DNA from: UBA11710 sp049287025 | GTDB taxonomy: Bacteria > Patescibacteriota > Patescibacteriia > Magasanikbacterales > UBA922 | Direction of reading: 5' to 3' | Length of the DNA: 33,859 bases | Assembly (NCBI GenBank): GCA_049287025.1 | Contig: JBAQFA010000068.1 | Location: forward strand, 1-33,859 | Part shown: positions 15,162 to 22,747 of the stretch, in pieces | How positions within the stretch are numbered: position 1 is the first letter of the stretch | Layout of the letters: every line of letters starts with the position of its first letter | Notes under the pieces: generated by a model | The model's database searches: none | The model's input: the letters and a program-made list of their open reading frames with translations, nothing else | What the model was told of the DNA's origin: nothing | Position numbers and translations under genes: made by a program

Positions 15162-15649
15162 TAATCCAGATTTATGGATGTGATTGAAGCCATTTTTTAA
15201 ATTTATTTTATGGAGGATAAATTAATTTTAAAAGATTTAACGTATAAAATTAGAGGATTGTTATTTGAAGTACAAAATGAATTAGGTAATTATTGTAAAG
15301 AAGAGCAGTATAGTGATAGATTTGAATTTAAATTGAAAGAGAATGGTTTTAATTACACACGTAAATATATTTTACCAAAATCTTTTGAAGGAGAACGCCA
15401 TCATAGAAACCGAATCGATTTTTTAATTGAAGATATTCTTATTGTAGAGTTTAAAGTTGTGCCAGCTTTGTCAAGAGATGATTATTTTCAATGTCAACGA
15501 TACTTACAATCATTAAATTTAGATTTGTGTTTATTAATAAATTTTAGGCCAAAATATTTAATGATAAAAAGAATTTTGAATAATGAAAAGTTTAACAGAG
15601 AGAAAAATAATTTATCCGTATAATCTGGATTATCAGGATATCTGAATAG
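15145..15649. mobile_element. Inverted-repeat-bounded GxxExxY unit 1
   Basis: The left arm at 15145-15173 (CTATCCAGATATCCTGATAA, then TCCAGATTT) and the reverse complement of the right arm at 15621-15649 (CTATTCAGATATCCTGATAA, then TCCAGATTA) match at all but two of 29 positions. Between them lies only the GxxExxY gene. The left arm overlaps the gatA 3' end and the right arm abuts the LOG gene leader. No classical transposase is present. A related word block (GGATAATCCTGATTTACGGA) occurs at 22748-22786 without a gene. Mobility is inference. Confidence 0.6.
15210..15623 (+). CDS. GxxExxY family protein (PD-(D/E)XK nuclease-like)
   Basis: 137 residues. The N-terminal helix LTYKIRGLLFEVQNELGNYC then KEEQY matches the start of GxxExxY-type proteins. 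RNRIDFLIEDILIVEFKV gives the D...ExK arrangement of a PD-(D/E)XK nuclease core. The end, DYFQCQRYLQSLNLDLCLLI then NFRPKYL, is the typical QxxxYL...LxLLINF tail. No biochemical role is firmly established for the family. It lies between 29-bp inverted repeats and is a paralogue of 25521-25916, sharing the same architecture but with diverged sequence. Confidence 0.88.
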   Translation: MEDKLILKDLTYKIRGLLFEVQNELGNYCKEEQYSDRFEFKLKENGFNYTRKYILPKSFEGERHHRNRIDFLIEDILIVEFKVVPALSRDDYFQCQRYLQSLNLDLCLLINFRPKYLMIKRILNNEKFNREKNNLSV

Positions 15650-15672
15650 TTAATAAGATTAAACAAAATAAT

Positions 15673-17028
15673 ATGAGACCAGAGGAAATAAAAAAAATGC
15701 AAGAATCATCTAGTAAAGACTTTTCTTTTTCTGCTTCCCAAAATTTGCAGGATTTTCGTGAACCTTGGCGTGTATTTCGTATTATGGCCGAGTTTGTGGA
15801 AGGTTATGAATTTTTGAGTAAGTTTAAAAATGAAGTGACTGTTTTGGGTTCAGCTCGTTTGCCTGAAGGATCAAAATATTACAATGTGGCAGTAGAATTG
15901 GGAAAACTTCTTGGTCAAAATGGTTTTACCACGATTACTGGTGGTGGTCCGGGAATTATGGAAGCAGCCAATAAAGGCGCTTATGAAGTAGGCGGAGAAT
16001 CAGTTGGCATAAATATTCAACTTCCTTTTGAACAACGGATCAATCCTTATGTAAAAAAAGCGGCGGGTTTTTATTATTTTTTTACGCGTAAAGTAATGCT
16101 CACTTCACCAGCCAACGCATTTGTATATTTTCCTGGTGGTTTTGGTACTATGGATGAATTTTTTGAAGTTGTAGATTTGATGGAATTACACAAAATGCAA
16201 AAGGTACCAATTGTTTTGGTGGGTAAGGAATTTTGGCAACCCTTAATAGATTTTTTACAACAGAAAGCTGTGAAACTTGGCGCTGTACCACAACGTGATA
16301 TTGATAACTGGCATGTGGTAGAAACCGCTGAAGAAGCTTATGAATTTATAAAAGATACCAAGGACAAAGAAAATATTTGTGAATTAAATCCTCGTAGTTT
16401 CCAATGTAAAAATAATTTAGACTGGAAAATATTTAAAATCATGGCTGAAGTAGTGGAAGGTTTTGAATTTGTTTCCACTCTAGGTGACAATGTGACCGTA
16501 CTCGGTACCAAAGCGGTAAAAGTAGACAATCGATATTATGAAGCAGCTTATGATCTAGGCAAGAGATTGGCTATAGCCAAGATGGCGACCGTCACTGGTG
16601 GTGGTCCTGGAACAATGGAAGCGGTGAATAAAGGCGCATTTGAAGCGGGTGGACAGTCAGTCGGGGTAAATATGAAATATGGTTTTAAAGAAAGAATTAA
16701 TCCCTATGTGACAAAATCAATTGGTTTTCAATTTCCATTTACGCGCAAGTTAATTATTACCACACCATCCAATGCTTTTGTATTTTTTCCTGGTGGGTTT
16801 GGAACTTTGCATCAGATGTTTGAAATTTTAACATTGATTGAGACCAAGAAAATGAAACCAATGCCAATTATTTTATTTGATCATGAATATTGGGAACCTT
16901 TGCACAAGTTTATTAAACAAACTATGGTACATGACTTGGAAACCGTTAGTGATGAGGATGATGAATTGTATCAAATTGTGGATAGCGTAGATGCGATGAT
17001 GGGGTTGGTAAAAGAAGATAAAAAATAA
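15673..17028 (+). CDS. Tandem-domain LOG/TIGR00730-like protein
   Basis: 451 residues made of two homologous Rossmann-like LOG domains, about 30-230 and 245-445. Domain 1 has VTVLGSARLP, TITGGGPGIMEAANKGA, FFTRKVMLTSPANAFVYFPG and PGGFGTMDEFFE. Domain 2 has VTVLGTKAV, TVTGGGPGTMEAVNKGAFEAG, FTRKLIITTPSNAFVFFPGG and PGGFGTLHQMFE. LOG-type proteins hydrolyse nucleoside 5'-monophosphates using the Arg and the Glu of PGGxGTxxE. In domain 2 that Glu is Gln, so only domain 1 looks fully catalytic. A single chain with both halves would mimic the usual LOG dimer. It is transcribed alone, just after the GxxExxY unit; substrate unknown. Confidence 0.9.
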   Translation: MRPEEIKKMQESSSKDFSFSASQNLQDFREPWRVFRIMAEFVEGYEFLSKFKNEVTVLGSARLPEGSKYYNVAVELGKLLGQNGFTTITGGGPGIMEAANKGAYEVGGESVGINIQLPFEQRINPYVKKAAGFYYFFTRKVMLTSPANAFVYFPGGFGTMDEFFEVVDLMELHKMQKVPIVLVGKEFWQPLIDFLQQKAVKLGAVPQRDIDNWHVVETAEEAYEFIKDTKDKENICELNPRSFQCKNNLDWKIFKIMAEVVEGFEFVSTLGDNVTVLGTKAVKVDNRYYEAAYDLGKRLAIAKMATVTGGGPGTMEAVNKGAFEAGGQSVGVNMKYGFKERINPYVTKSIGFQFPFTRKLIITTPSNAFVFFPGGFGTLHQMFEILTLIETKKMKPMPIILFDHEYWEPLHKFIKQTMVHDLETVSDEDDELYQIVDSVDAMMGLVKEDKK

Positions 17029-17039
17029 TTTTTAGAGTG

Positions 17040-17279
17040 TTATTCACTAAAATGTTTTTTGACGAAAGCTCTGCCAGAACCTGATTTTAAATATCTCTCA
17101 AATTCAAAAGCAATATATTTATTTTTGAAAGCAAAGTAAGAAATTAATGAGACAGGAAGGCGGCTTGATGTGGCGGGTACTTGACCCATACTGTGTCGTT
17201 TAATTCTTTCTCTAAGATTGGAAGTACAACCAGTATAATAACCATCTTTACATTTTAATAAATAAACATAAAAAAACAT
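17040..17279 (-). CDS. GIY-YIG domain protein (small, stand-alone)
   Basis: 79 residues from the ATG at 17279 (MFFYVYLLKCKDG). An upstream ATG at 17330 would add 17 residues without family similarity. FYVYLLKCKDGYYTGCTSNL is the GIY-YIG signature in the YhbQ/UPF0213-like style. It continues with RERIKRH and the terminal YLKSGSGRAFVKKHF. Small members are thought to be DNA endonuclease-like, but their cellular role is poorly defined. It is convergent with the LOG gene, with only 12 bases between the stops. Confidence 0.88.
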   Translation of the reverse strand: MFFYVYLLKCKDGYYTGCTSNLRERIKRHSMGQVPATSSRLPVSLISYFAFKNKYIAFEFERYLKSGSGRAFVKKHFSE

Positions 17280-17384
17280 AGAACTTTTGTTTTTAAGTCG
17301 TGTATTAATTTTGCTGGCGGATTGTATCACGCCAAAGCTTCATGTTGTTGATTCGTTAAACTTTGTCTTATACAAAGACATTGT

Positions 17385-17419
17385 CCTCGCCTCCGCCCTT
17401 ACGGGCTACGGCGAAGCGA
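17385..17419 (-). terminator. Hairpin after tRNA-Ser
   Basis: Minus strand CTTCGCCGTAGCCC and GGGCGGAGGCGAGG arms around GTAA, directly after the CCA. Possible 3' processing or termination structure. It is word-similar to the palindrome at 7383-7408 and may be a repeat copy. Confidence 0.5.
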
Positions 17420-17507
17420 TGGCGGAAGAGGGGGGATTCGAACCCCCGAGGGCTTTCACCCTGCCGCCTTTCCAAGGCGGTGCACTAAACCACTATGCGA
17501 CCCTTCC
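17420..17507 (-). tRNA. tRNA-Ser (GGA)
   Basis: Minus strand from 17507. Acceptor GGAAGGG pairs with CTCTTCC, the anticodon arm is CCGCC-TTGGAAA-GGCGG with anticodon GGA, there is a long class II variable arm (AGGGTGAAAGCCCT), and the T-arm contains GGGGGTTCGAATCCCCC. Discriminator G and an encoded CCA (17422-17420) follow. An antisense open frame over it reading GGFEPPRA is an artefact. Confidence 0.95.
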
Positions 17508-17530
17508 ATGTTGTCGATTTTTACCTAAAT

Positions 17531-17559
17531 AGAATATCAAAAAATTATTTTTTAGTCAA
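17531..17559 (-). promoter_or_regulatory. tRNA-Ser promoter
   Basis: Minus strand TTGACT (17559-17554), 17-base spacer, TATTCT (17536-17531). It overlaps the leader of the divergent DUF2330-like gene. Confidence 0.7.
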
Positions 17560-17572
17560 TATTAAAAATAAT

Positions 17573-19429
17573 ATGAAAATAAATAAATTTTTTTTAGTAT
17601 CTCTTTTTTTGTTAATTTTTTTTATTACACCAAGTATAGTTTTTGCTGATGGGGCAGCGATAATGTATGAGTACAATAAGAATTGGGATTTTTCTGATGA
17701 AACCAGTCAAGAAGCTATTATTGCTTATAATAATGGTTTGGAGAAGATGGTTATAAGTATGGGATCTGTAGATACTGATAAAGATTCTGTCTGGTTGTTT
17801 CCTGTACCAGCCAATCCTAGTGGAGTAGTATTGGATATTTTAGATGATTTTCCATCTTTGGACGGCAAAGATATTTTTTTGTCGGCAAGTGATAATTTAG
17901 AGGAAATAAAGGATTCTGCTTATGGTACGCAAATATATCCATTAATTTATAAATTTGTAATTGAACAAATGTCATTAGCTTCTTCATATGTTGATTCTGG
18001 AGTTTCTTTGGGTTTGGATAAAAGTGCGGGATTTGCTTTGAATGGTGGGGTGACTGTCCATGAACGTTTAGAAAAAGATGGTATGGTTTCGGAATTGATA
18101 ACTGCCAAAGAATCAAAGGCTATTTTTGATTATCTACAAAAAAAAGGATTAAAGATAGATGCAGGAATGATACCGGCTTTGGATAATTATATTGGTCAAG
18201 ATTATTCCTTTGTAGTTTCTTGGTTTAGTGGAAATAAAAATAAAATTACTTCAGAATATGTAAAAAATAATTTGGAACTTTATTTTTCTGACCAAACAAA
18301 ATTTTCTAGTTTTTTTGCTTTAATAATGGATTTGAAACAAAAATATGCTGATTTTGGAGACGCACACAGTACATCGGATTTTTTAAAAGATCCTGGTAAT
18401 ATAAATGTTCTAGAAGAATTAACTAGTAAAATCAAAGAAGATCCTTCTATAATAAATTTTGTTGAAGAGAAAACAACTACTGAACAAAAAAAACGTGGTT
18501 TATCCATTGTTTTTCCTGCCCAAAGAATGTATTTTCCTCTGACACTTACCAGCGTTTATGGTAGTAAGGTAGTACCAGCTACTATTAGGGTGCTTGGTTA
18601 TGTTACTCCACAGGTATTTGATTCTATACAAAATTTTACACAAGTAAAATATTTTTATAATAATGGTTTATTGGAGAGTAGTTTTTATGATGCATTTAAG
18701 AATTTTTACAATTCAAATAAGGATGATTTAAAATACACAAGAATAGATATTAATTCTCCTTCAAAATTGTTCAGTCAAGATCTGTGGATTGATCAGACAA
18801 TACCGATAAAAACATATTGGACATTTTTTTTAGCAAAACACAATTTTGTCTCTGGTATATTGATATTTTTATTGACATCATTTATTACTGGAGTTTTTGC
18901 TGGTATGATCGTTTTTAAAAATTTGAGAAGAAAGATTGTAAAATTAGGTTGTCTTGGTTTAACAAATTGTCTTAGCATTTTTTCTTTAATTATTTTTACT
19001 TTATTTATTAATACAAAACCAACAAAATCTGATGGTGAAATTTTGTTGACAGAGATAAAACAAAAAAAATATTTTTTGAGAAAGAAAATTTCTAACACAG
19101 TTTTTTTGTTTAATGTACCATTCCTATTATTTTCTTTCTGTTTGCTTTATTTAATTGTGCCTGAATCAATTAATAACGGTTTTGCTGAGGATTTATACAT
19201 TCCTACTTTGTTAGCCAGTATCCCTTTTGTCATTTTAGGATTTACTTTGTATTTTGGTAAAATAAACAAAGAAGATAGACTTTTATTTACTCAACTTAAA
19301 ACATTAGGTTATTCGACTTGGACATTATTACCAAAAGATAAAGCTAAAGTAATTTTTATTTTACTTTATTCACTTTTATTTTTAATTAATACTTGGTGGA
19401 TAATTAGATTGATAAAATTCATTTTATGA
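17573..19429 (+). CDS. DUF2330-like secreted/membrane protein
   Basis: 618 residues from the ATG at 17573; an upstream in-frame ATG lies inside the tRNA-Ser gene and is unlikely. Residues 1-25 are a signal peptide ending FFITPSIVFA, followed immediately by DGAAIMYEY. The pattern SQEAIIAYNNGLEKMVISMG followed by DSVWLFPVPANPSGVVLDIL fits DUF2330-type proteins, as does the later FPAQRMYFPLTLTSVYG with RVLGYVT. The C-terminal 200 residues carry about five hydrophobic segments (SGILIFLLTSFITGVFAGMI and others), an added membrane module. The large N-terminal domain would be extracytoplasmic. Function unknown; family assignment is by pattern memory. Confidence 0.7.
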   Translation: MKINKFFLVSLFLLIFFITPSIVFADGAAIMYEYNKNWDFSDETSQEAIIAYNNGLEKMVISMGSVDTDKDSVWLFPVPANPSGVVLDILDDFPSLDGKDIFLSASDNLEEIKDSAYGTQIYPLIYKFVIEQMSLASSYVDSGVSLGLDKSAGFALNGGVTVHERLEKDGMVSELITAKESKAIFDYLQKKGLKIDAGMIPALDNYIGQDYSFVVSWFSGNKNKITSEYVKNNLELYFSDQTKFSSFFALIMDLKQKYADFGDAHSTSDFLKDPGNINVLEELTSKIKEDPSIINFVEEKTTTEQKKRGLSIVFPAQRMYFPLTLTSVYGSKVVPATIRVLGYVTPQVFDSIQNFTQVKYFYNNGLLESSFYDAFKNFYNSNKDDLKYTRIDINSPSKLFSQDLWIDQTIPIKTYWTFFLAKHNFVSGILIFLLTSFITGVFAGMIVFKNLRRKIVKLGCLGLTNCLSIFSLIIFTLFINTKPTKSDGEILLTEIKQKKYFLRKKISNTVFLFNVPFLLFSFCLLYLIVPESINNGFAEDLYIPTLLASIPFVILGFTLYFGKINKEDRLLFTQLKTLGYSTWTLLPKDKAKVIFILLYSLLFLINTWWIIRLIKFIL

Positions 19430-19472
19430 AAAAAACTAACTTCTTAATTATACAGTAGCTCTTGGTATTTAT

Positions 19473-20198
19473 ATGTCTACGCACGCACAATACAATCCTA
19501 ATTTTTTGCATCACAAACATGGTTTTGTTTATTTTTATAGTAGAGAAATAGTATTTGGCATTCAGGATGGTATGGTATCTTTGTTAGGAGCATTGACTGG
19601 TATTGCGGTTGGTTCAAAAGATCATTTTACTATTGTACTTTCTGGTTTATCAATCATTTTTACGGCGGCACTTTCTATGGCGATTGGCACTTACAATTCA
19701 TTGTCAACCAAAAGAAAAATGGAAAGTAGAATCTTGGATGAAGAAAGAGAAGAAATTGCCAAAAGTTTGTCAGAAGAAAAAAAAGAAGTTGAAATTTTGT
19801 TTATTGAAGATGGCTGGCCAAAAGAATTGGCAAAAGAAATGGCTGAAAGTGCGTCCCAAAATAATGATCTGATGCTAAAAGAAATGGCTTATCGTGAATT
19901 GGGAATAACCACAAGAAAGTCTTCTCAACCAATTCAAAAATCAATTGTAATGTTTTTTTCTTGGATACTGGGTGGATTTTTTCCTTTATTACCATATTTA
20001 TTTCTTTATAATACTACCGCAATAATTGTTTCAATAATAATGACTCTGGTTGGTCTGTTTGTGTTGGGGGTGGCTATGAGTAGATTTACCAAACAGAAGG
20101 TATTTTTTGCAGGATTGGAAATAGTTTTAATTGGAGGTGTAGCGATTATCTGCGGTTATTTAATTGGCTCTATGGTCGATCTGTTTATACAACATTAA
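19473..20198 (+). CDS. VIT1/CCC1-type iron/manganese transporter
   Basis: 241 residues. The N-terminal YSREIVFGIQDGMVSLLGAL followed by TGIAVGS is the conserved first helix with the ferritin-like/VIT signature. AALSMAIGTYNSLSTKRKME is the second helix. A long cytoplasmic helical insert rich in Glu and Lys follows (EEREEIAKSLSEEKKEVEIL), corresponding to the metal-binding domain. Two or three more helices (GGFFPLLPYLFL, VGLFVLGVAMSRF, VLIGGVAIICGYLIGSMVDL) complete the five-helix transporter. Members export Fe2+ or Mn2+ from the cytoplasm or into compartments. Transcribed in the same direction as the DUF2330-like gene, 43 bases downstream. Confidence 0.9.
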   Translation: MSTHAQYNPNFLHHKHGFVYFYSREIVFGIQDGMVSLLGALTGIAVGSKDHFTIVLSGLSIIFTAALSMAIGTYNSLSTKRKMESRILDEEREEIAKSLSEEKKEVEILFIEDGWPKELAKEMAESASQNNDLMLKEMAYRELGITTRKSSQPIQKSIVMFFSWILGGFFPLLPYLFLYNTTAIIVSIIMTLVGLFVLGVAMSRFTKQKVFFAGLEIVLIGGVAIICGYLIGSMVDLFIQH

Positions 20199-20224
20199 TT
20201 TTTAATTATGTAATATTAATTTAT

Positions 20225-20941
20225 ATGCAAAAAATTAATTTTTTAATTATATTTGCAGTCTTGATTATTTTATCTGGTTGTGGTACAAATACTGACGTTG
20301 TGACGGATAATGTCGTCACAAATCCTCAGGATAGTTTTGAACAAGTCTATGATAAAGCTTATAATGAAAATTATAACAAAGAAATGGAAAAAGAAAATTT
20401 AGAAGAAAAAATTCAAGAAAATTTAAATTTTAATAAACAAAACACAACCACTATGGACACAGAGAAAAAACCAGTCAGCTATACAGCAATATTGCATACT
20501 ACCGAGGGAGACATCACAATTAAATTAAACGATAACCAAACACCAAAGACTGTGCAAAATTTTGTGGATTTGGCCAAAAAAGATTTTTATAATGGCGTAA
20601 TTTTTCATAGAGTGATTGAGGGTTTTATGATTCAAGGTGGGGACCCAACTAGTACCGGTGCTGGTGGTCCAGGCTATAGATTTGATGATGAACCATTTAC
20701 TGGTGAATATAATCGTGGCACAGTGGCCATGGCCAATGCCGGTCCGAACACAAATGGCAGTCAATTTTTTATTATGCATGCGACTGTAGGTCTGCCAAAA
20801 AATTATACTATATTTGGTCAGGTGACAGACGGTATGGATACAGTAGACAAGATTGCCACTGCCGAAGTACTTCCTGGCGGTGAAGGTTCAAAACCAGTTA
20901 ATCCAGTAAAAATAAATACCATTGATATTATTGAAAATTAA
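20225..20941 (+). CDS. Cyclophilin-type peptidyl-prolyl isomerase, lipoprotein
   Basis: 238 residues. Lipobox LSGC with Cys19 after a hydrophobic stretch, so it is probably anchored on the outer face of the cell membrane. A Gln/Asn/Lys/Glu-rich linker covers about residues 20-80. The cyclophilin domain starts at YTAILHTTEGDITIKLNDNQ and contains YNGVIFHRVIEGFMIQGGDP, GTVAMANAGPNTNGSQFFIM and YTIFGQVTDGMD. The active-site Arg (FHR) and QFF are present. The usual LDG/W segment is the divergent VGLPKNYTIFG. It would fold secreted or surface proteins such as the pilin or DUF proteins. A terminator follows at once. Confidence 0.95.
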   Translation: MQKINFLIIFAVLIILSGCGTNTDVVTDNVVTNPQDSFEQVYDKAYNENYNKEMEKENLEEKIQENLNFNKQNTTTMDTEKKPVSYTAILHTTEGDITIKLNDNQTPKTVQNFVDLAKKDFYNGVIFHRVIEGFMIQGGDPTSTGAGGPGYRFDDEPFTGEYNRGTVAMANAGPNTNGSQFFIMHATVGLPKNYTIFGQVTDGMDTVDKIATAEVLPGGEGSKPVNPVKINTIDIIEN

Positions 20942-20961
20942 AATCAAAAATAATTAAATTT

Positions 20962-20989
20962 AAAAACGGCTTACTCGGCCGTTTTTTTA
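20962..20989 (+). terminator. Terminator of the cyclophilin gene
   Basis: AAAAACGGC/GCCGTTTTT stem with loop TTACTCG, followed by T7. Confidence 0.85.
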
Positions 20990-21004
20990 TTTTGCTTTAA
21001 TAAT

Positions 21005-21117
21005 TAGATAGATACACGGATTTAACAGATTGAACTGATAGGCGCGGATTTTTGTATTTGTTTTTATATTATCAGTTTTAATCCGTTTGATCTGTTGGAT
21101 CTGTGTTCCTATCTAAC
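21005..21117. repeat. Intergenic word-like inverted repeat (GGATTTAACAGATT family)
   Basis: The left arm TAGATAGATACACGGATTTA then ACAGATTGAACTGATAGG is mirrored on the right by ATCCGTTTGATCTGTTGGAT then CTGTGTTCCTATCTAACC, with an AT-rich centre. The right arm runs into the HEXXH protease gene and supplies its last codons and stop (21109). Confidence 0.8.
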
Positions 21118-21906
21118 CTTTCTAAAAGGATATAACAGGATACCCGACAAAATAAAATGCAGTAAAGAAATTAGTAATGTGTAAGTGAAGATCGCTGTAA
21201 AAATTCCCAGGTATTGATTAATTTTTAAAATAAAATTAGTAATATCAAAGTGAAATAGTAGGGTAATGATATTAATAATAATTAAAAGCAATACAATCCA
21301 GAAAAATCCACCCCACATACCTTTGCGATCTGGTTTGCTCGGAGCCAAGTGTGAAGCAATACAAAAAGACACATATAAAAATAACCAAAAGTTCCAAGCG
21401 GTTAAATTTTCTAGAGAAAATAAATTTAGCAAAGTTTGTTTGAGACTAACAAAGAATGCCGGAGCAAGAGAAGTGTTTTGAGTGAGCGGAGAAAAAATTT
21501 CTTTGCCATTGGGCAGGAGTAAGTAAAGCATAATGACCAAAAAGAGTGAACCAAAGATCATGGGGCCAGCGCCAATAAAAAAATTTCCTAATCTCTGATA
21601 TAGGCTGTATTTTTTATAACTATGATCCACACAACCCAGTTCGCCAGTGTCTTCATTTGGTTCAAAAATCGCAATTCGATTTATTTTGTGACGAAATAGT
21701 TTTGCAAAAAAGATATGACCAAATTCATGAATCGGTGTGCCCATCCAGGCGGTCCACAAAATTCCTTTCCACCCGACTGACCGGCGATAATTTTTCTGCG
21801 TCCATTCTTGGAGTTTGGATAAAACAAAACCAAAGGCGAAAAATATGCCGAGGATGCCGATGATTTGTAGACTAACGGATTTTAAAAGAGAAAGTAAAAA
21901 GTCCAT
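21109..21906 (-). CDS. Integral membrane HEXXH (M50-like) metalloprotease
   Basis: 265 residues. GTPIHEFGHIFFAKLF places a HEXXH zinc motif (His60, Glu61, His64) at the membrane, as in site-2 protease-type M50 enzymes. Hydrophobic segments lie at about 10-30, 105-130, 145-175, 195-215 and 235-258. An M50 third ligand is usually an Asp in a later helix (NPDG/LDG), which I do not see clearly, so this may be a divergent or minimal member. The EPNEDTGELGCVDHSYKKYS loop after the motif is charged. It is alone on its strand, and its 3' end lies in the inverted repeat at 21005-21117. Confidence 0.7.
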   Translation of the reverse strand: MDFLLSLLKSVSLQIIGILGIFFAFGFVLSKLQEWTQKNYRRSVGWKGILWTAWMGTPIHEFGHIFFAKLFRHKINRIAIFEPNEDTGELGCVDHSYKKYSLYQRLGNFFIGAGPMIFGSLFLVIMLYLLLPNGKEIFSPLTQNTSLAPAFFVSLKQTLLNLFSLENLTAWNFWLFLYVSFCIASHLAPSKPDRKGMWGGFFWIVLLLIIINIITLLFHFDITNFILKINQYLGIFTAIFTYTLLISLLHFILSGILLYPFRKVR

Positions 21907-21978
21907 ATAAAATAATTTTATGATTTAGCATTTTTCATTTATGATTTATTAATTATAGCATATTTTAGGTTTTGTGTA

Positions 21979-22007
21979 TTGACTTTTGAGATTTTTTATT
22001 GTAAAGT
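21979..22007 (+). promoter_or_regulatory. Promoter of GC-rich unit B
   Basis: TTGACT (21979-21984), 17-base spacer, TAAAGT (22002-22007). AT-rich promoter followed by a GC-rich transcript. Confidence 0.65.
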
Positions 22008-22040
22008 TTTTATGTTCAACAGCCATACCGTGGAGGGTAT

Positions 22041-22241
22041 ATGGCACAGAAGAGAATGCAAGACCCGACAAAGGTCCATGTCGGGGGAAGTAGGTATGGT
22101 TGGGTTTGCCGTGTGCATGCCAACCAAACCTTGCGCAAGAAAGGACCAAACGCCAAAGTCGTTATCTGGACGACGGAGGCATGCAACAAGAGAGTGGGTC
22201 AGGTCTCGCTCTCAGTCATACGTGATCAGCTCGGGATCTAG
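22041..22241 (+). CDS. GC-rich small ORF B1 (66 aa), unknown function
   Basis: 66 basic residues. The ATG at 22041 sits 4 bases after GGAGGG, a clear SD that native neighbours mostly lack. The product has VHVGGSRYGWVCRVHANQTL, a Lys/Arg-rich middle, then VIWTTEACNKRVGQVSLSVI. The net positive charge would allow nucleic-acid binding. Codons end in G/C far more than in flanking genes. No family is recognised. ORF B2 starts 9 bases after its stop, so the two form a mini-operon. Another frame over the same DNA is also open, so coding in this frame rests on the SD and composition. Confidence 0.5.
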   Translation: MAQKRMQDPTKVHVGGSRYGWVCRVHANQTLRKKGPNAKVVIWTTEACNKRVGQVSLSVIRDQLGI

Positions 22242-22250
22242 GGGGCTGGT

Positions 22251-22520
22251 ATGAACGTTCGAGCCCTCACCAAAGTTCTGGAAGATGCCATGGTCACCAC
22301 TGGTACGGTCTTTCTGCAGGTGTTCGAAGACCGTCCCGGTTTTCGTCTGCCTGTAGACAACCTGGAAGTAAGAGGTGGTAGTCTTCTGGTGCGAACGAAA
22401 CACGCCCACCCCATGTTCCTGATTAGGGACATCCACAATATAAGGGTGGCAGCAGCCAGGACCACAAAGGCTCAAAGACTTGATGCCCTGGCTGTGGATT
22501 CAGATCCCGACCCCGAATAG
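22251..22520 (+). CDS. GC-rich small ORF B2 (89 aa), unknown function
   Basis: 89 residues, second gene of unit B, with AGGGGG 6 bases upstream of its ATG. NVRALTKVLEDAMVTTGTVF then LQVFEDRPGFRLPVDNLEVR and GGSLLVRTKHAHPMFLIRDI alternate like a small beta-barrel or SH3/Sm-like fold, with an acidic tail DSDPDPE. That fold guess is pattern-based only. High G/C at third positions. After the stop, DNA continues GC-rich and highly structured for about 120 bases. Open antisense frames over this region have no SD or promoter and are treated as shadows. Confidence 0.5.
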   Translation: MNVRALTKVLEDAMVTTGTVFLQVFEDRPGFRLPVDNLEVRGGSLLVRTKHAHPMFLIRDIHNIRVAAARTTKAQRLDALAVDSDPDPE

Positions 22521-22539
22521 ATGAGCCTATGCTCTTCGT

Positions 22540-22705
22540 CACTGGCCTTCGGCCGACTCGTGCGGAAGCTCCAATCCTACGGGTACGGAGCACGAGAGTC
22601 GACATCTGGAGGTTTCCCAACCGCCTGCGACTCGCTTTGTCTCTATAAGCATTGATTTAGACAGATTTAAACTGATTGTCTTGGAAATAAAGCGAGTAGG
22701 CGGTT
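22540..22705 (+). other. Structured 3' region of GC-rich unit B
   Basis: Elements seen: GGCC-TTCG-GCC (22545-22555), and GACTCGTGC (22555-22563) with GCACGAGAGTC (22590-22600), pairing with a 2-base bulge. A large-loop hairpin has arms AACCGCCTGCGACTCGCTTT (22619-22638) and AAAGCGAGTAGGCGGTT (22689-22705). Its loop is AT-rich with word repeats (GATTTAGACAGATTTAAACT). Units C and D also end in long-armed, large-loop hairpins. Confidence 0.65.
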
Positions 22706-22717
22706 GAAATAATAAGG

Positions 22718-22747
22718 ACATCTACATGAAAGTGTGGGTGTTTTTTT
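22718..22747 (+). terminator. Terminator of GC-rich unit B
   Basis: ACATCTACAT/GTGTGGGTGT, 10 pairs including several G-U, loop GAAA, followed by a T-run. The wobble-rich stem would be weaker on the opposite strand, indicating plus-strand termination. Confidence 0.75.

Noticed and set aside
17287..17532. Plus-strand open frame reading GGFEPPRAFTLPPF
   Set aside because: It is the antisense of tRNA-Ser and its flank; such FEPP-type peptides are a common artefact of tRNA T-arms.
22212..22620. Minus-strand frames over unit B (87, 75 and 65 codons)
   Set aside because: No promoter or SD on that strand and they cross the structured 3' region; the plus-strand set has promoter, SD and terminator.
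22000..22720. Unit B as a known structural RNA (tmRNA, RNase P RNA, SRP RNA)
   Set aside because: I do not see the conserved sequence blocks of these RNAs, and two SD-preceded open frames occupy most of the transcript.
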